NCBI RefSeq assembly: GCF_039649665.1
Contig: NZ_JBDJAW010000013.1
Coordinates: 1-64,000 of the forward strand
Reading direction: 5' to 3'
Source: Microbispora sp. ZYX-F-249
Lineage (GTDB): Bacteria; Actinomycetota; Actinomycetes; Streptosporangiales; Streptosporangiaceae
Length of the DNA stretch: 64,000 nucleotides
The position numbers and the translations under genes were made by a program. Below the pieces are notes generated by a model. It was not told the origin of the DNA and searched no databases. It worked only from the letters and a program-made list of their open reading frames with translations. Below, piece by piece: positions 42,274 through 50,494 of this stretch (within the stretch, counting starts at the first letter, position 1; the number at the start of each line of letters is the position of its first letter).

Positions 42274-43224
42274 TCAGCCGTATACCAGGGCGCGTACGCG
42301 GGCGGCGTCCTCGTGGGGGAGTGAGGCCGCGGTGAGCGCCCGGCGGGAGTCCATCGGGCGGTAGGCCGTACGGGACAGGCCCGTCCAGGTGAACGGGGAA
42401 CGGGCCGGCCTCCGGGAGGACGTGCAGGCGGCGGTGACCCGGCGGGCGGCGCGATCGGTCCAGGGCAGGCCGCACCAGTCGTAGAGGTCGCGGAAGCCGT
42501 CGAGGGGCGCGGCGCACAGGTCCTCGTAGCGCACGACCCTGATGCCGGCCGCCCGCCGGGCCATCGTGTCGGTGACCCGCCACGCGACCCGCCACAACAC
42601 GGCCGCCGAGGTGATCACATCCCGCTCGCCGGTGAAGGGCCCGAGATCGGCCACGTACGGGTGGTCACGCACCAGGAGGGGCTGGCCGAGCAGTTCGCGC
42701 ACGTCCACCCGCCAGCCGAGCCGCCGCCAGCTCCCGGCGAACGACACGGGGTCGCGGACCACGACGACCACCCGGCAGCCGAGGCGGCCGGCGAACCATT
42801 CGGCCGACAGCAGTGCGAAGGGGTCGTCCAGCAGCGCCCTCCTGGCCAGCAGGCGCCCGAGGGTGAAGGCCGTGCCGTACCTGGCCATGCGGGCCAGGTC
42901 GCCGGGGCCGTGGTTGCGGCGGATCTCCGCCGCCCAGCCGTAGCGCAGCGCGACCGTCCGGGAGAAGGCCGCCAGCCAGGGCGTCTCGTTGTCCGGGCAG
43001 ACGTACTGGAAGCGGTGCGTCACGGACGCGTCGAGCACGCCGGGGGAGCGGCCGGGCGGGCGCTGCGGGTTCAGCGGCTCGTTCACGTAGACCAGCCGCC
43101 CGCTCGCCGTGAGCATCCGGCCCACCCAGCTCGTGCCGCTGCGCGGCAGGCCCGTGACCAGCACGGGCGGCCCGGCGGCCGTCATCCGGTCCCGCTGGGG
43201 CCGGCGGCCGGGTGCGGGTGTCAC
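42274..43224 (-). CDS. Sulfotransferase family protein
   Basis: The 316-residue protein has the 5'-phosphosulfate loop TGLPRSGTSWVGRML and the 3'-phosphate motif VVVVRDPVSFAGSWRRLGW, followed by RYEDLCAAPLDGFRDL. These are hallmarks of carbohydrate-type sulfotransferases. GTG 43224 begins 10 nt after the flippase stop and follows GAGGG. ATG 43185 is an alternative. It is the last gene of a long minus-strand glycan operon. Confidence 0.88.
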   Translation of the reverse strand: MTPAPGRRPQRDRMTAAGPPVLVTGLPRSGTSWVGRMLTASGRLVYVNEPLNPQRPPGRSPGVLDASVTHRFQYVCPDNETPWLAAFSRTVALRYGWAAEIRRNHGPGDLARMARYGTAFTLGRLLARRALLDDPFALLSAEWFAGRLGCRVVVVVRDPVSFAGSWRRLGWRVDVRELLGQPLLVRDHPYVADLGPFTGERDVITSAAVLWRVAWRVTDTMARRAAGIRVVRYEDLCAAPLDGFRDLYDWCGLPWTDRAARRVTAACTSSRRPARSPFTWTGLSRTAYRPMDSRRALTAASLPHEDAARVRALVYG

Positions 43225-43234
43225 GACGCGGCCC

Positions 43235-44650
43235 TCATCCGGACGGCCGTCGCGCGGGCGGGGCGGCGCAGGCCCAGGCTGTCGCGGCGGCGGGGCGGCG
43301 CAGGCCCAAGGGGAGCAGGCCGTACCGGCGGTGGACCTGGACGGCGGGCAGCAGGTTCTTCACGAGCACGCCGCCCGACCAGCCCAGCGCCGCGCCCAGC
43401 GCGCCGTACGCGGGGACGAGCAGCACGTCGAGGGCGATCGTCACCGCGACGGCCGCGGTCACGTTGGCCAGGCTGGCGGCCGTGCGCCCGCCCGCGACGA
43501 GCACGACGTCGACCATGCCGCAGGCGGTGGCGACCATCATCGTGGCCGACAGGACGAGCGCGATCGCGCCGCCGCCGGCGTAGGCGGGCCCGAACAGCGG
43601 CAGCAGCCACGGCGCGAGCGCCGCGTATCCCAGCCAGAGCGGCCAGGTGAGCACGACCAGCCACCTGGTGGTGGTGCGATACAGCGCGCGGGCGCCGTCC
43701 AGGTCGCCCTCGGCGAGGGCCCGCACCAGCCGCGCCTGCGCGGCCTGGGCGAGCCCCTGACCGGCGAGCTGTCCGAGCACCTTGAACCGGGTCGCCGCGG
43801 TGTAGACGGCCGCGGCGGCGGGTCCTGCGAGCAGCGCGACGATCACCACGTCGAGCCGCTGGAACACCGACTGCAGGGCCGCGGCGGCCGACCGCGGCGC
43901 GGTGTGCCGCCAGAAGGCCCCGACCTCTCCCACCTCGTACGGCCCGAGCCCCCGCAGCCGTACGGCGGCCAGCACCGCGCCCGCCAGGCAGGGAACCGCC
44001 CAGGCCGCGGCCAGCACCGGCGGCGGCGCGGCGCAGAGCACGGCGGCGCTGACGAGCGCGAGCTGCCCGAGCGGCTGGACGGCCCCGGACAGCAGCAGCG
44101 TGGGCCGCATGGTGCCGAGGCCGCGGGTGGCGCAGATCAGCACGTCCGACAGTGTGACGAACGGCAGGGCGGCGGCCAGCACCACCCAGACGCCGCCGGG
44201 CACGCCGGTGAGCCCGGCGAGCGGCCCCGCAGCCACGGCGACCGCAGCCCCGGTCACGGACGCGAGCGCGGCCACCGGCGCGAGGACCCCGCGGACCAGC
44301 CGCCGGCCCCCGCCAGGGCCGCGGACGGGCCGGATGGGCCGGGTGGGCCCGGTGGGCCGGGTGCGGGCCAGGGCGTGGACCAGGCCGTTGCCGGTGTCGA
44401 GGCGCACGACGCCCGCCAGCATCAGGCACACCGATGTGGCCGTGAAGAACGCCCCGGCGGCCTGCGGGGACAGCGACCGCGTCACCACGAGCACGAGGGC
44501 GAACTGCCCGCCCGCGGCGGCGGCCGCCGAGACCAGCCCGGCGACCCCATGCCGCAGCAGGCCCCTCCGCTCACGAGGGCCACCGTGCGGACCCTCATGA
44601 CCGGGACGATTGCGCCCGGGACCCGCGGACGGTCCGGTCAGCGCCGCCAC
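43235..44650 (-). CDS. Polysaccharide flippase (Wzx/MATE-like)
   Basis: The roughly 471-residue membrane protein has about 12-14 helices and the family start region GVAGLVSAAAAAGGQFALVL, followed by VTRSLSPQAAGAFFTATSV and VFQRLDVVIVALLAGPAAAA. It would flip a lipid-linked glycan across the membrane. No ATG is near the start of similarity. GTG 44650 overlaps the upstream sulfotransferase end and is the best choice, with GTG 44671 possible. Confidence 0.85.
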   Translation of the reverse strand: MAALTGPSAGPGRNRPGHEGPHGGPRERRGLLRHGVAGLVSAAAAAGGQFALVLVVTRSLSPQAAGAFFTATSVCLMLAGVVRLDTGNGLVHALARTRPTGPTRPIRPVRGPGGGRRLVRGVLAPVAALASVTGAAVAVAAGPLAGLTGVPGGVWVVLAAALPFVTLSDVLICATRGLGTMRPTLLLSGAVQPLGQLALVSAAVLCAAPPPVLAAAWAVPCLAGAVLAAVRLRGLGPYEVGEVGAFWRHTAPRSAAAALQSVFQRLDVVIVALLAGPAAAAVYTAATRFKVLGQLAGQGLAQAAQARLVRALAEGDLDGARALYRTTTRWLVVLTWPLWLGYAALAPWLLPLFGPAYAGGGAIALVLSATMMVATACGMVDVVLVAGGRTAASLANVTAAVAVTIALDVLLVPAYGALGAALGWSGGVLVKNLLPAVQVHRRYGLLPLGLRRPAAATAWACAAPPARRPSG

Positions 44651-45501
44651 GAGGGCACCGCCCCCAGCCACGGCACGAGCAGCGCGTCCCACGGCTCGAA
44701 GTGCTCGCGGAGCCGGCGGTGGACCGACGCGGGCATGGCCTGACGCGGCCGGGCGTTGTGCCGCTCGAACTCCACGTCCACCAGCCGGGGCAGCCCCAGG
44801 AAGCCCAGCACCCGGTCGTACGCGGCGGAGGGGTCGCGGAACAGCAGCCCGCTGTCGAGCACCAGGATCCGGTCGCGCCCCACGAGCGGCTCCAGCCGGG
44901 CGAGTTGCTCGGCGTACCGTCCCCGGGCGAGGTACGCCTGATGCCGGTGCGCGTGACTGACGTAGCCGGGGACGCTCCGGAGCCGTTCTGCCTCACCGGC
45001 GAGGCGCTCCGGCTCCAGCGCGAGGGCGCGCTCGAAGCTCGGCTCGGTCTCGAACCCCCGCGCCAGCTCGTGCGCGTGCGCGGAGCAGGCCCGCTCCACC
45101 GGGTCCCGGACCAGGGCGATCAGCTTGACGCCGGGCAGGTCGGCCGCGATGCGGGCCCCCGCCAGGGGATGGAACAGGTAGTAGGGGGACGACTCGAACG
45201 CCTGGGGGGCCTGGCCGTGCCGGAACCCGAGCATCCGGGCCCCGGATGTCAGCGGAAAGTGGGCGCGGTACCACGCCAGGCCCCGCTCGTAGGCCATGTC
45301 GAAGTAGTGGACGCCCTTGCGCAGCACCGGCTTCATCACCAGCGGGTGCCGGGACAGGGCGCGGTAGAGCGAGGTCGTGCCGCACCGCTGGGCTCCGACG
45401 ATCAGGAACGACGGCAGCACCCTCCCGCCGCTGGTCAGCCTTCCTGCGGCGTACGAGACGGCGTGCGCCGAGTGCTTCAACGGCGCCTTCACAGCAGGCA
45501 C
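44638..45501 (-). CDS. Sulfotransferase family protein (heparan-sulfate type fold)
   Basis: The 287-residue protein has FLIVGAQRCGTTSLYRALSR as the PAPS 5'-loop, KGVHYFD, and LIALVRDPVERACSAHAHEL as the 3'-phosphate site. This pattern matches sulfotransferases acting on glycans. GTG 45501 lies within the end of the upstream gene. Two sulfotransferases plus APS kinase in one cluster point to a sulfated glycan product. Confidence 0.88.
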   Translation of the reverse strand: MPAVKAPLKHSAHAVSYAAGRLTSGGRVLPSFLIVGAQRCGTTSLYRALSRHPLVMKPVLRKGVHYFDMAYERGLAWYRAHFPLTSGARMLGFRHGQAPQAFESSPYYLFHPLAGARIAADLPGVKLIALVRDPVERACSAHAHELARGFETEPSFERALALEPERLAGEAERLRSVPGYVSHAHRHQAYLARGRYAEQLARLEPLVGRDRILVLDSGLLFRDPSAAYDRVLGFLGLPRLVDVEFERHNARPRQAMPASVHRRLREHFEPWDALLVPWLGAVPSWRR

Positions 45502-46427
45502 TCCTCATGGTCGACGAGAGGGTTCAGCCAGACGGCGGGCGGCCCGAGCGGCTCGTGGCCGTCGCGGTGGTGCCGCTCGGCCAGGGCGACCAGGTAGTGG
45601 ACCGCCGTACGGCGGGCCAGCGCCACCTCCACGCCGAACGGCTCCAGGACCCCGCCCGCCTGGGCGAGACACGACCGGGCGGCGACCGCGGGCGGCATCC
45701 GGCGCAGCGCCTGGTGGAAGAAGTGGTGCAGGGCGTCGAAGCCGAGCGGCACGCCGACCGCGAAGCGTTCCCAGTCCCACACGAGCAGCCGCCCGTCCGC
45801 CCCCGCCGCGAGATTCCAGGGGGTGAAGTCCCCGTGCCAGGCCGCCTCCCCGTGCCGATCCCCGGGCCTCTCCTCGTCGTACGGGCGGATGGCGGCGATC
45901 TCCTGTACGGCCGAATCGAGCAGGCGGGCGGGCACGCGGCGGGAGGTCACGGGCAGCGGGGACAGCATCAGCACCTCCAGGCCCCGCCACTCGCCGTGAT
46001 ACAGCACGTCGGGCGGCATGACGACCTTCAACGGCCGCCCGGCGAGCATGCGCAGCACCTCGCTCTCGTACCGCACCAGCCGTTTGGCCCGCGGTGAGTC
46101 GCCGATCTTCACGAACCCCGCGAGTCCCGACTCGTCGTACGCCTCCAGGATGGGTTTGCGGTTGGCGCGGCGGGCGGGCCTGACGTGGACGACCACGCGC
46201 ACACGGCGGCCGAGGACGTCGCTCAGGTGCGTCTCGATCGTGTCGGTCCCGCCGTGGACGGGCAGGCCGCGCCCCAGCGCGCCGTGCCACCACGCGCGCG
46301 GGACGACCCGCCGGGGGGCGAGGCGGTGCGGCAGCACGCTGCGGGCCCCCGGACGGGCGTCGTGTCCGGGAAACAGCAGGTTCATGACCTGGTCCAGGTA
46401 GCGGAGACGATCGGCGGCGTCCCTCAT
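45489..46427 (-). CDS. Phosphotransferase-like (APH-fold) protein in glycan cluster
   Basis: The 312-residue protein has a kinase-like fold: GLAGFVKIGDSPRAKRLVRY (a Lys strand), the catalytic loop WHGDFTPWNL with Asp and Asn, and VWDWERFA as the metal-binding loop. The N-terminal 90 residues are extra. In this context it may phosphorylate a sugar or lipid intermediate. An antibiotic phosphotransferase role is less likely. Its ATG overlaps the ligase stop (ATGA). Confidence 0.8.
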   Translation of the reverse strand: MRDAADRLRYLDQVMNLLFPGHDARPGARSVLPHRLAPRRVVPRAWWHGALGRGLPVHGGTDTIETHLSDVLGRRVRVVVHVRPARRANRKPILEAYDESGLAGFVKIGDSPRAKRLVRYESEVLRMLAGRPLKVVMPPDVLYHGEWRGLEVLMLSPLPVTSRRVPARLLDSAVQEIAAIRPYDEERPGDRHGEAAWHGDFTPWNLAAGADGRLLVWDWERFAVGVPLGFDALHHFFHQALRRMPPAVAARSCLAQAGGVLEPFGVEVALARRTAVHYLVALAERHHRDGHEPLGPPAVWLNPLVDHEECLL

Positions 46428-47866
46428 CGGGCCTCCCCGAGGTCCGTTGTCACGGCGGCGTTGCGCCAGAGCAGTGCGAAGGAGATCAGGAAGAGGGTCA
46501 GGGCGCTGATCAGCCCGTCGTAGACGACCATGTAGAGCAGCACGATGATCATCACGAGCGTCCCGGCCTTGCCGATCGGCGACCGGTCCGCCCAGTAGCG
46601 CCGCACCGCGCCGGCGAAGAAGGCGGCGTACAGCAGGGCCCCCGCGAAGCCCTGGCTGATCAGCAGCAGCCACAGTTGCCCGTCGCTGCCGAGCGGGGGA
46701 TGGCCGCACTCCACGCACCACGCGCTGCGGCCCGTCGTCACGGTCCGGTGGCTGCCGTACGCGGTGCGCGTGTTGCCGTATCCGATCACCGGGGACGAGG
46801 TCGCGACCCGGACCGTGGTCGCGACCGTGAACGCGCGGATGCCGTTGCTGTGCGGGTTGTCCAGCCGCTGGGCGACGATGCCGCTCAGCGGCGACAGCAG
46901 GAACACCGCGGCGGCGAGGGCCGCGGCCGCGGCCGCCACGAGGGGGCGTCCGCCCCGGATCACGAGGTAGGCCGCCGAGACCCCGAGCCCGATCCACAGG
47001 CCCCGGTTGAGCGAGTAGACGACCGGGACGGCGGCGACGGCGAGCACGAGCACGGCCGCCACCCGGCGGTACGGCCCGCCGTAGGCCCACCAGCCCACCA
47101 CGAACCAGATCACCAGCACCGAGACGTCGCTGCCCCAGGCGTTGGCCCACTCGAACGGCGCCTCCGGACGCGGTGCGGCGTGCCCGAGCACGTGCTGCAT
47201 CTGGGCGGCCGTCGGGTGGATGAGGTTGGCGACGAAGGGGTGGCCGCCGATCGACGGCGGCAGCACCATCTCCATGGGCGAGGTGAACGCGAAGCCGGGC
47301 GCGAGCACGCCCAGCAGCCCGCCGGCGACGGCCGTCAGGAACAGCACGCCGAGCCACCTGACGAGGGTGCGCTGCGGCAGCTCGTCATGGGTGAGATTGC
47401 CCAGGTAGAGCACCATGATCAGAAGTGAGACGTAGACGGCCAGCCGCATCAGGTAGCCGATGACCCGGCCGGCGGCGAGCTCGCCGTACGTGCCGTCCGG
47501 CGTTTCGGCGAGCGCGAGCGCGCTGACGAGGTAGCCCGTGAGCAGCAGCGCCCACAGGCCGAAGCCCTTCGGCGCGCGGATCGGCCGCCTGCGCCACAGC
47601 ACCGCCGCCATGGGCGCCGCCAGCACCACCACCGACAGCCCGCCCAGGCCGAGCGCCCACCAGACCGGGTAGCCGAGCAGGAGCGCGGCGATCGGCCAGG
47701 CCGTCCGCGCGGGACGGCGACGGCGACGGCGCCTGCGGGCCGCAAGGGGCTGGTCCCCGCCGGGCGGCCGGTCCTGCCACCCCGTCCCGTGCGCCGGGAG
47801 CTCCAACCGCGGGACGGCGACCATCGGCGCGGGACCGCTCGCGATGCGGATGCCGGGGGCTCTCAC
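46424..47866 (-). CDS. O-antigen ligase / polymerase-like membrane protein
   Basis: The 480-residue protein has about 11 hydrophobic helices, a long outer loop, and the Wzy-C-type motif VVYSLNRGLWIGLGVSAAYL. An Arg-rich stretch (RRRRRRRR) precedes the first helix. Proteins of this type polymerise or ligate glycans outside the membrane. GTG 47866 overlaps the Wzz-like stop as GTGA. Confidence 0.82.
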   Translation of the reverse strand: MRAPGIRIASGPAPMVAVPRLELPAHGTGWQDRPPGGDQPLAARRRRRRRRPARTAWPIAALLLGYPVWWALGLGGLSVVVLAAPMAAVLWRRRPIRAPKGFGLWALLLTGYLVSALALAETPDGTYGELAAGRVIGYLMRLAVYVSLLIMVLYLGNLTHDELPQRTLVRWLGVLFLTAVAGGLLGVLAPGFAFTSPMEMVLPPSIGGHPFVANLIHPTAAQMQHVLGHAAPRPEAPFEWANAWGSDVSVLVIWFVVGWWAYGGPYRRVAAVLVLAVAAVPVVYSLNRGLWIGLGVSAAYLVIRGGRPLVAAAAAALAAAVFLLSPLSGIVAQRLDNPHSNGIRAFTVATTVRVATSSPVIGYGNTRTAYGSHRTVTTGRSAWCVECGHPPLGSDGQLWLLLISQGFAGALLYAAFFAGAVRRYWADRSPIGKAGTLVMIIVLLYMVVYDGLISALTLFLISFALLWRNAAVTTDLGEAR

Positions 47867-49122
47867 GCGCCCCACTCCGCGGTCTCGGGGACGGGCGCGA
47901 CGAACCCCGGCGGTACGGCGACGGCGCCGAGCACGCGGGCGCCCTGCCGGGACAGCTGCCGCACGGCCCGGGTGACCTCGGGGGAGGTCGTCCGCCGCAG
48001 GCCGACCAGCAGCAGGGCGGCGTCGGGATGGGCCGACCGGCCGGTCACGACCGTCACCGGCACGAGATGCGCCAGCGCCGAGCCGAGGCCCTTGGCGAGC
48101 GGCCTGGCGGTGCTCGTGACCCCGACGCCTTCGAGGAGCAGCCGGTGTGGCCCGCCGCCCAGCGACGTGGCGACGGCGGCGGCCATCTCGTCGAGGATCC
48201 CGGAGTCCGGCCTGGCCGGAAGCTCGGCGAGCAGCGGCAGGCCGCACAACCTCTCGATGTCCGCACACGTGCGGACGCGGGTGTCCAGGCGGTCTCGGCC
48301 GAACGCGGCGCCCGCCCCCGCCAGGATGCCGAGGAACAGGCCGCTGCCGAGGAAGAGCGGGGGGCTGGGGTGGGCCGGTCGCGCGGGCGGCCTGGCGGGG
48401 CTGATGACCGTGCCCGGCGTCACCGCGACGGTCTTGAGCGCGTCGTAGCGCAGCGTGAGGTCCGACACCTGCCGGGCGAGCATGGCCTGCCGCCGCGTCG
48501 TCCCCAGCCCGGCCGCACCCCCTGCTGTCGTGGTCTGGGCCGGGGCCGTCTGGGCGGTCGCGGTCGCGCTCCGGGTCGCGGTGGCCTCGTCGAGATCGTC
48601 CTCGACGTCGCGCAGCCGCGCGGCGATCAGCTTGAGCTGGGCGCCGATCGCGTCCTCGGCCGCGCGGGCGCGGTTGCGCAGGTACGCCTCCGCGTACGCC
48701 TGGGCTCCCGCCGCCGCGGCTTGGGGATCGGACGCGGAAAACGAAATGGAAAGAATGGCGGAATTGGGGGGAACGTCCACGGTGACGTGCTCCCGCAATT
48801 CCTCCGGATTCGGATTTTTCAGTGCTTCGGCGGCCCGGGCCGAGACGACCGCCGACCGGGCGATCTGTGATTCGGTGTCGAGATTGAGCGTCTCCCGTTG
48901 CCGCGCGTTCGGCACGTTGAACTGTTCCTGCGCGCCGGTCGGCAGCACCTGCACCTGGGCGACCGCGGTGTAACGCTCGGGGGTCAGCGCGAGCGCCGCG
49001 CCTGCGCCGCCCACTCCCGCCAGCAGGCAGACGGCGGCGACCAGACGCCTGCGCCCGAGCACCGAACCGTACTCCGCCAGGCCGTGATCCACCCGGTGAC
49101 GGCTGTGCGGCGGCAGGCTCAT
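47863..49122 (-). CDS. Wzz-type chain-length regulator with degenerate kinase-like tail
   Basis: The 419-residue protein has an N-terminal helix (about 24-46), a periplasm-facing region with a coiled coil, and a second helix (about 250-275) after a Pro-rich motif. These are the features of polysaccharide co-polymerases. The cytoplasmic tail resembles a BY-kinase fold, but no Walker A Gly-Lys-Ser/Thr is present (GVGVTSTARPLAKGLG instead), so it is probably not an active kinase. ATG 49122 follows GGGGAG. It is the first gene of the operon. Confidence 0.82.
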   Translation of the reverse strand: MSLPPHSRHRVDHGLAEYGSVLGRRRLVAAVCLLAGVGGAGAALALTPERYTAVAQVQVLPTGAQEQFNVPNARQRETLNLDTESQIARSAVVSARAAEALKNPNPEELREHVTVDVPPNSAILSISFSASDPQAAAAGAQAYAEAYLRNRARAAEDAIGAQLKLIAARLRDVEDDLDEATATRSATATAQTAPAQTTTAGGAAGLGTTRRQAMLARQVSDLTLRYDALKTVAVTPGTVISPARPPARPAHPSPPLFLGSGLFLGILAGAGAAFGRDRLDTRVRTCADIERLCGLPLLAELPARPDSGILDEMAAAVATSLGGGPHRLLLEGVGVTSTARPLAKGLGSALAHLVPVTVVTGRSAHPDAALLLVGLRRTTSPEVTRAVRQLSRQGARVLGAVAVPPGFVAPVPETAEWGA

Positions 49123-49443
49123 CGAACTCCCCGTGCCCTCGGTCGTCACGCGGCCGCGGCCTCGGTGCGGGGAGTTGTGGCCCCGGAATGAGGGAGAAGC
49201 CGCCGGGCGCGTTCGTGGTCCCGGCGGCGGTCCGGCGGGATCCGGTCTCGAACTATAGGCCGCCGAGGAGTTTCGTCCCCGGCTATTGCCGAATTCGGGC
49301 CGGGCAATGGCCGAGCAATTAGCCGATGAAAGCGGATATTTCCGTACATCTGAGATGGGGAAACGGCTTCCGAAGCCACGGGAATTGATGGGATGGTGTT
49401 TGCCCATCCGTTCATTGCGAGGTCTGCCGAAAAAGGGGGCGCG
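49123..49443. other. Divergent promoter region of the glycan cluster
   Basis: This 321-bp gap separates the Wzz-led operon (minus) and the GH26-like lipoprotein gene (plus). It is less GC-rich between about 49250 and 49400. CTATAG at 49253-49258 could be a -10. I see no convincing operator, riboswitch or RNA gene. Confidence 0.4.
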
Positions 49444-50475
49444 ATGAGACTCATCGCCGGCGTGGCCGTACTGGCGGCGGGGGCGTGCGCGACGGGTTGC
49501 GCGGGCACCGCCACGAGCGGGCGGGTGCCGGGCGGCGGCGCCGCGACGACGCCGGTCGCCTGCGCGGTCACCGACAAGCTCATCCCGACGTGCGGGGCGT
49601 GGTGGGGGATCGCGCCCGACGTCTTCTCCGGACGCGGCCCGATCCGCGCGGTGGACATGGCCGAACGGCGCATGGGCCGCCGGGCCGACATCGTGCACGT
49701 CTACCACCGGGGCGGCGAGCTCTTCCCCACCGCCGAGGAGCGGGAGATCGCCAAGGGCCCCCGGCTGCTGCTGGTGAACTGGAAGCCGGCGCTCGACCAC
49801 ACCTGGGCCGAGGTCGCGCGCGGCGAGGTGGACGGGCGCGTCGACCGGCTCGCCGAGCACATCCGGCGCACCTTCCCCGGCCGGTTCTTCCTCACGATCC
49901 ACCACGAGCCGGAGAACGACGTACGCGAGGGCGGGGGATACACGGCCGCCGACTACGTCGCGATGTACCGGCACGTGGTGACGCGCCTGCGGCAGCGGGG
50001 CGTGCGCAACGCGGTGACCGTGATGACTTACATGGGCGCGCCCAACTGGGCGGTCAAGCCGTGGTTCGGCCGGCTCTATCCCGGCGACGACGTGGTCGAC
50101 TGGGTGGCCTTCGACCCGTACGCAGACGACCGGGTGCGCGACTTCGCCGGGCTGGTCGACAAGACCCGGCCCGACGCGCCGGGCTGGCCCGGGTTCTACC
50201 GGTGGATGCAGGCGAGGTTCCCGGCCAAGCCGATCATGGTCGCCGAGTGGGGCGCCTTCGAGCGGCGCGGAGCGCCGGGATTCAAGCGCGACTTCTTCGA
50301 GTCCGTCCAGCGCCAGATCGGGAACTACCCGCAGATCAAGGCGCTGGTCTACTTCGACTCGCCGCTGGCTCCCCGGGGTGACACCAGGTTCGACACCACG
50401 CCGGGCGCCACCCGGGCGTTCGCGCAGCTCGGACGGCTGCCCCGCTTCACGTCGACGCCGGTGCCGCCCTCCTGA
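49444..50475 (+). CDS. Lipoprotein glycoside hydrolase, GH26-like
   Basis: The 343-residue protein has a lipoprotein signal (LAAGACATGC, Cys near 19) and a TIM-barrel-like domain. HHEPEND near residue 160 fits the GH26 acid/base motif, and VAEWGAFE near 266 the nucleophile strand. The ATG follows an AAAAAGGGGG ribosome site. Divergent from the Wzz-led operon, it may trim or release the exported glycan at the cell surface. The specificity (mannan, xylan or other) cannot be told. Confidence 0.82.
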   Translation: MRLIAGVAVLAAGACATGCAGTATSGRVPGGGAATTPVACAVTDKLIPTCGAWWGIAPDVFSGRGPIRAVDMAERRMGRRADIVHVYHRGGELFPTAEEREIAKGPRLLLVNWKPALDHTWAEVARGEVDGRVDRLAEHIRRTFPGRFFLTIHHEPENDVREGGGYTAADYVAMYRHVVTRLRQRGVRNAVTVMTYMGAPNWAVKPWFGRLYPGDDVVDWVAFDPYADDRVRDFAGLVDKTRPDAPGWPGFYRWMQARFPAKPIMVAEWGAFERRGAPGFKRDFFESVQRQIGNYPQIKALVYFDSPLAPRGDTRFDTTPGATRAFAQLGRLPRFTSTPVPPS

Positions 50476-50494
50476 GCGTGCCCGGGGGGACGCC

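Noticed and set aside
45489-46427. Aminoglycoside phosphotransferase resistance gene
   Set aside because: The fold signature is present, but the extra N-terminus and its tight coupling inside a glycan operon make a resistance role unlikely.
49123-49443. Cyclic-di-GMP riboswitch before the glycan operon
   Set aside because: I looked for the conserved core and tetraloop-receptor elements and did not find them.
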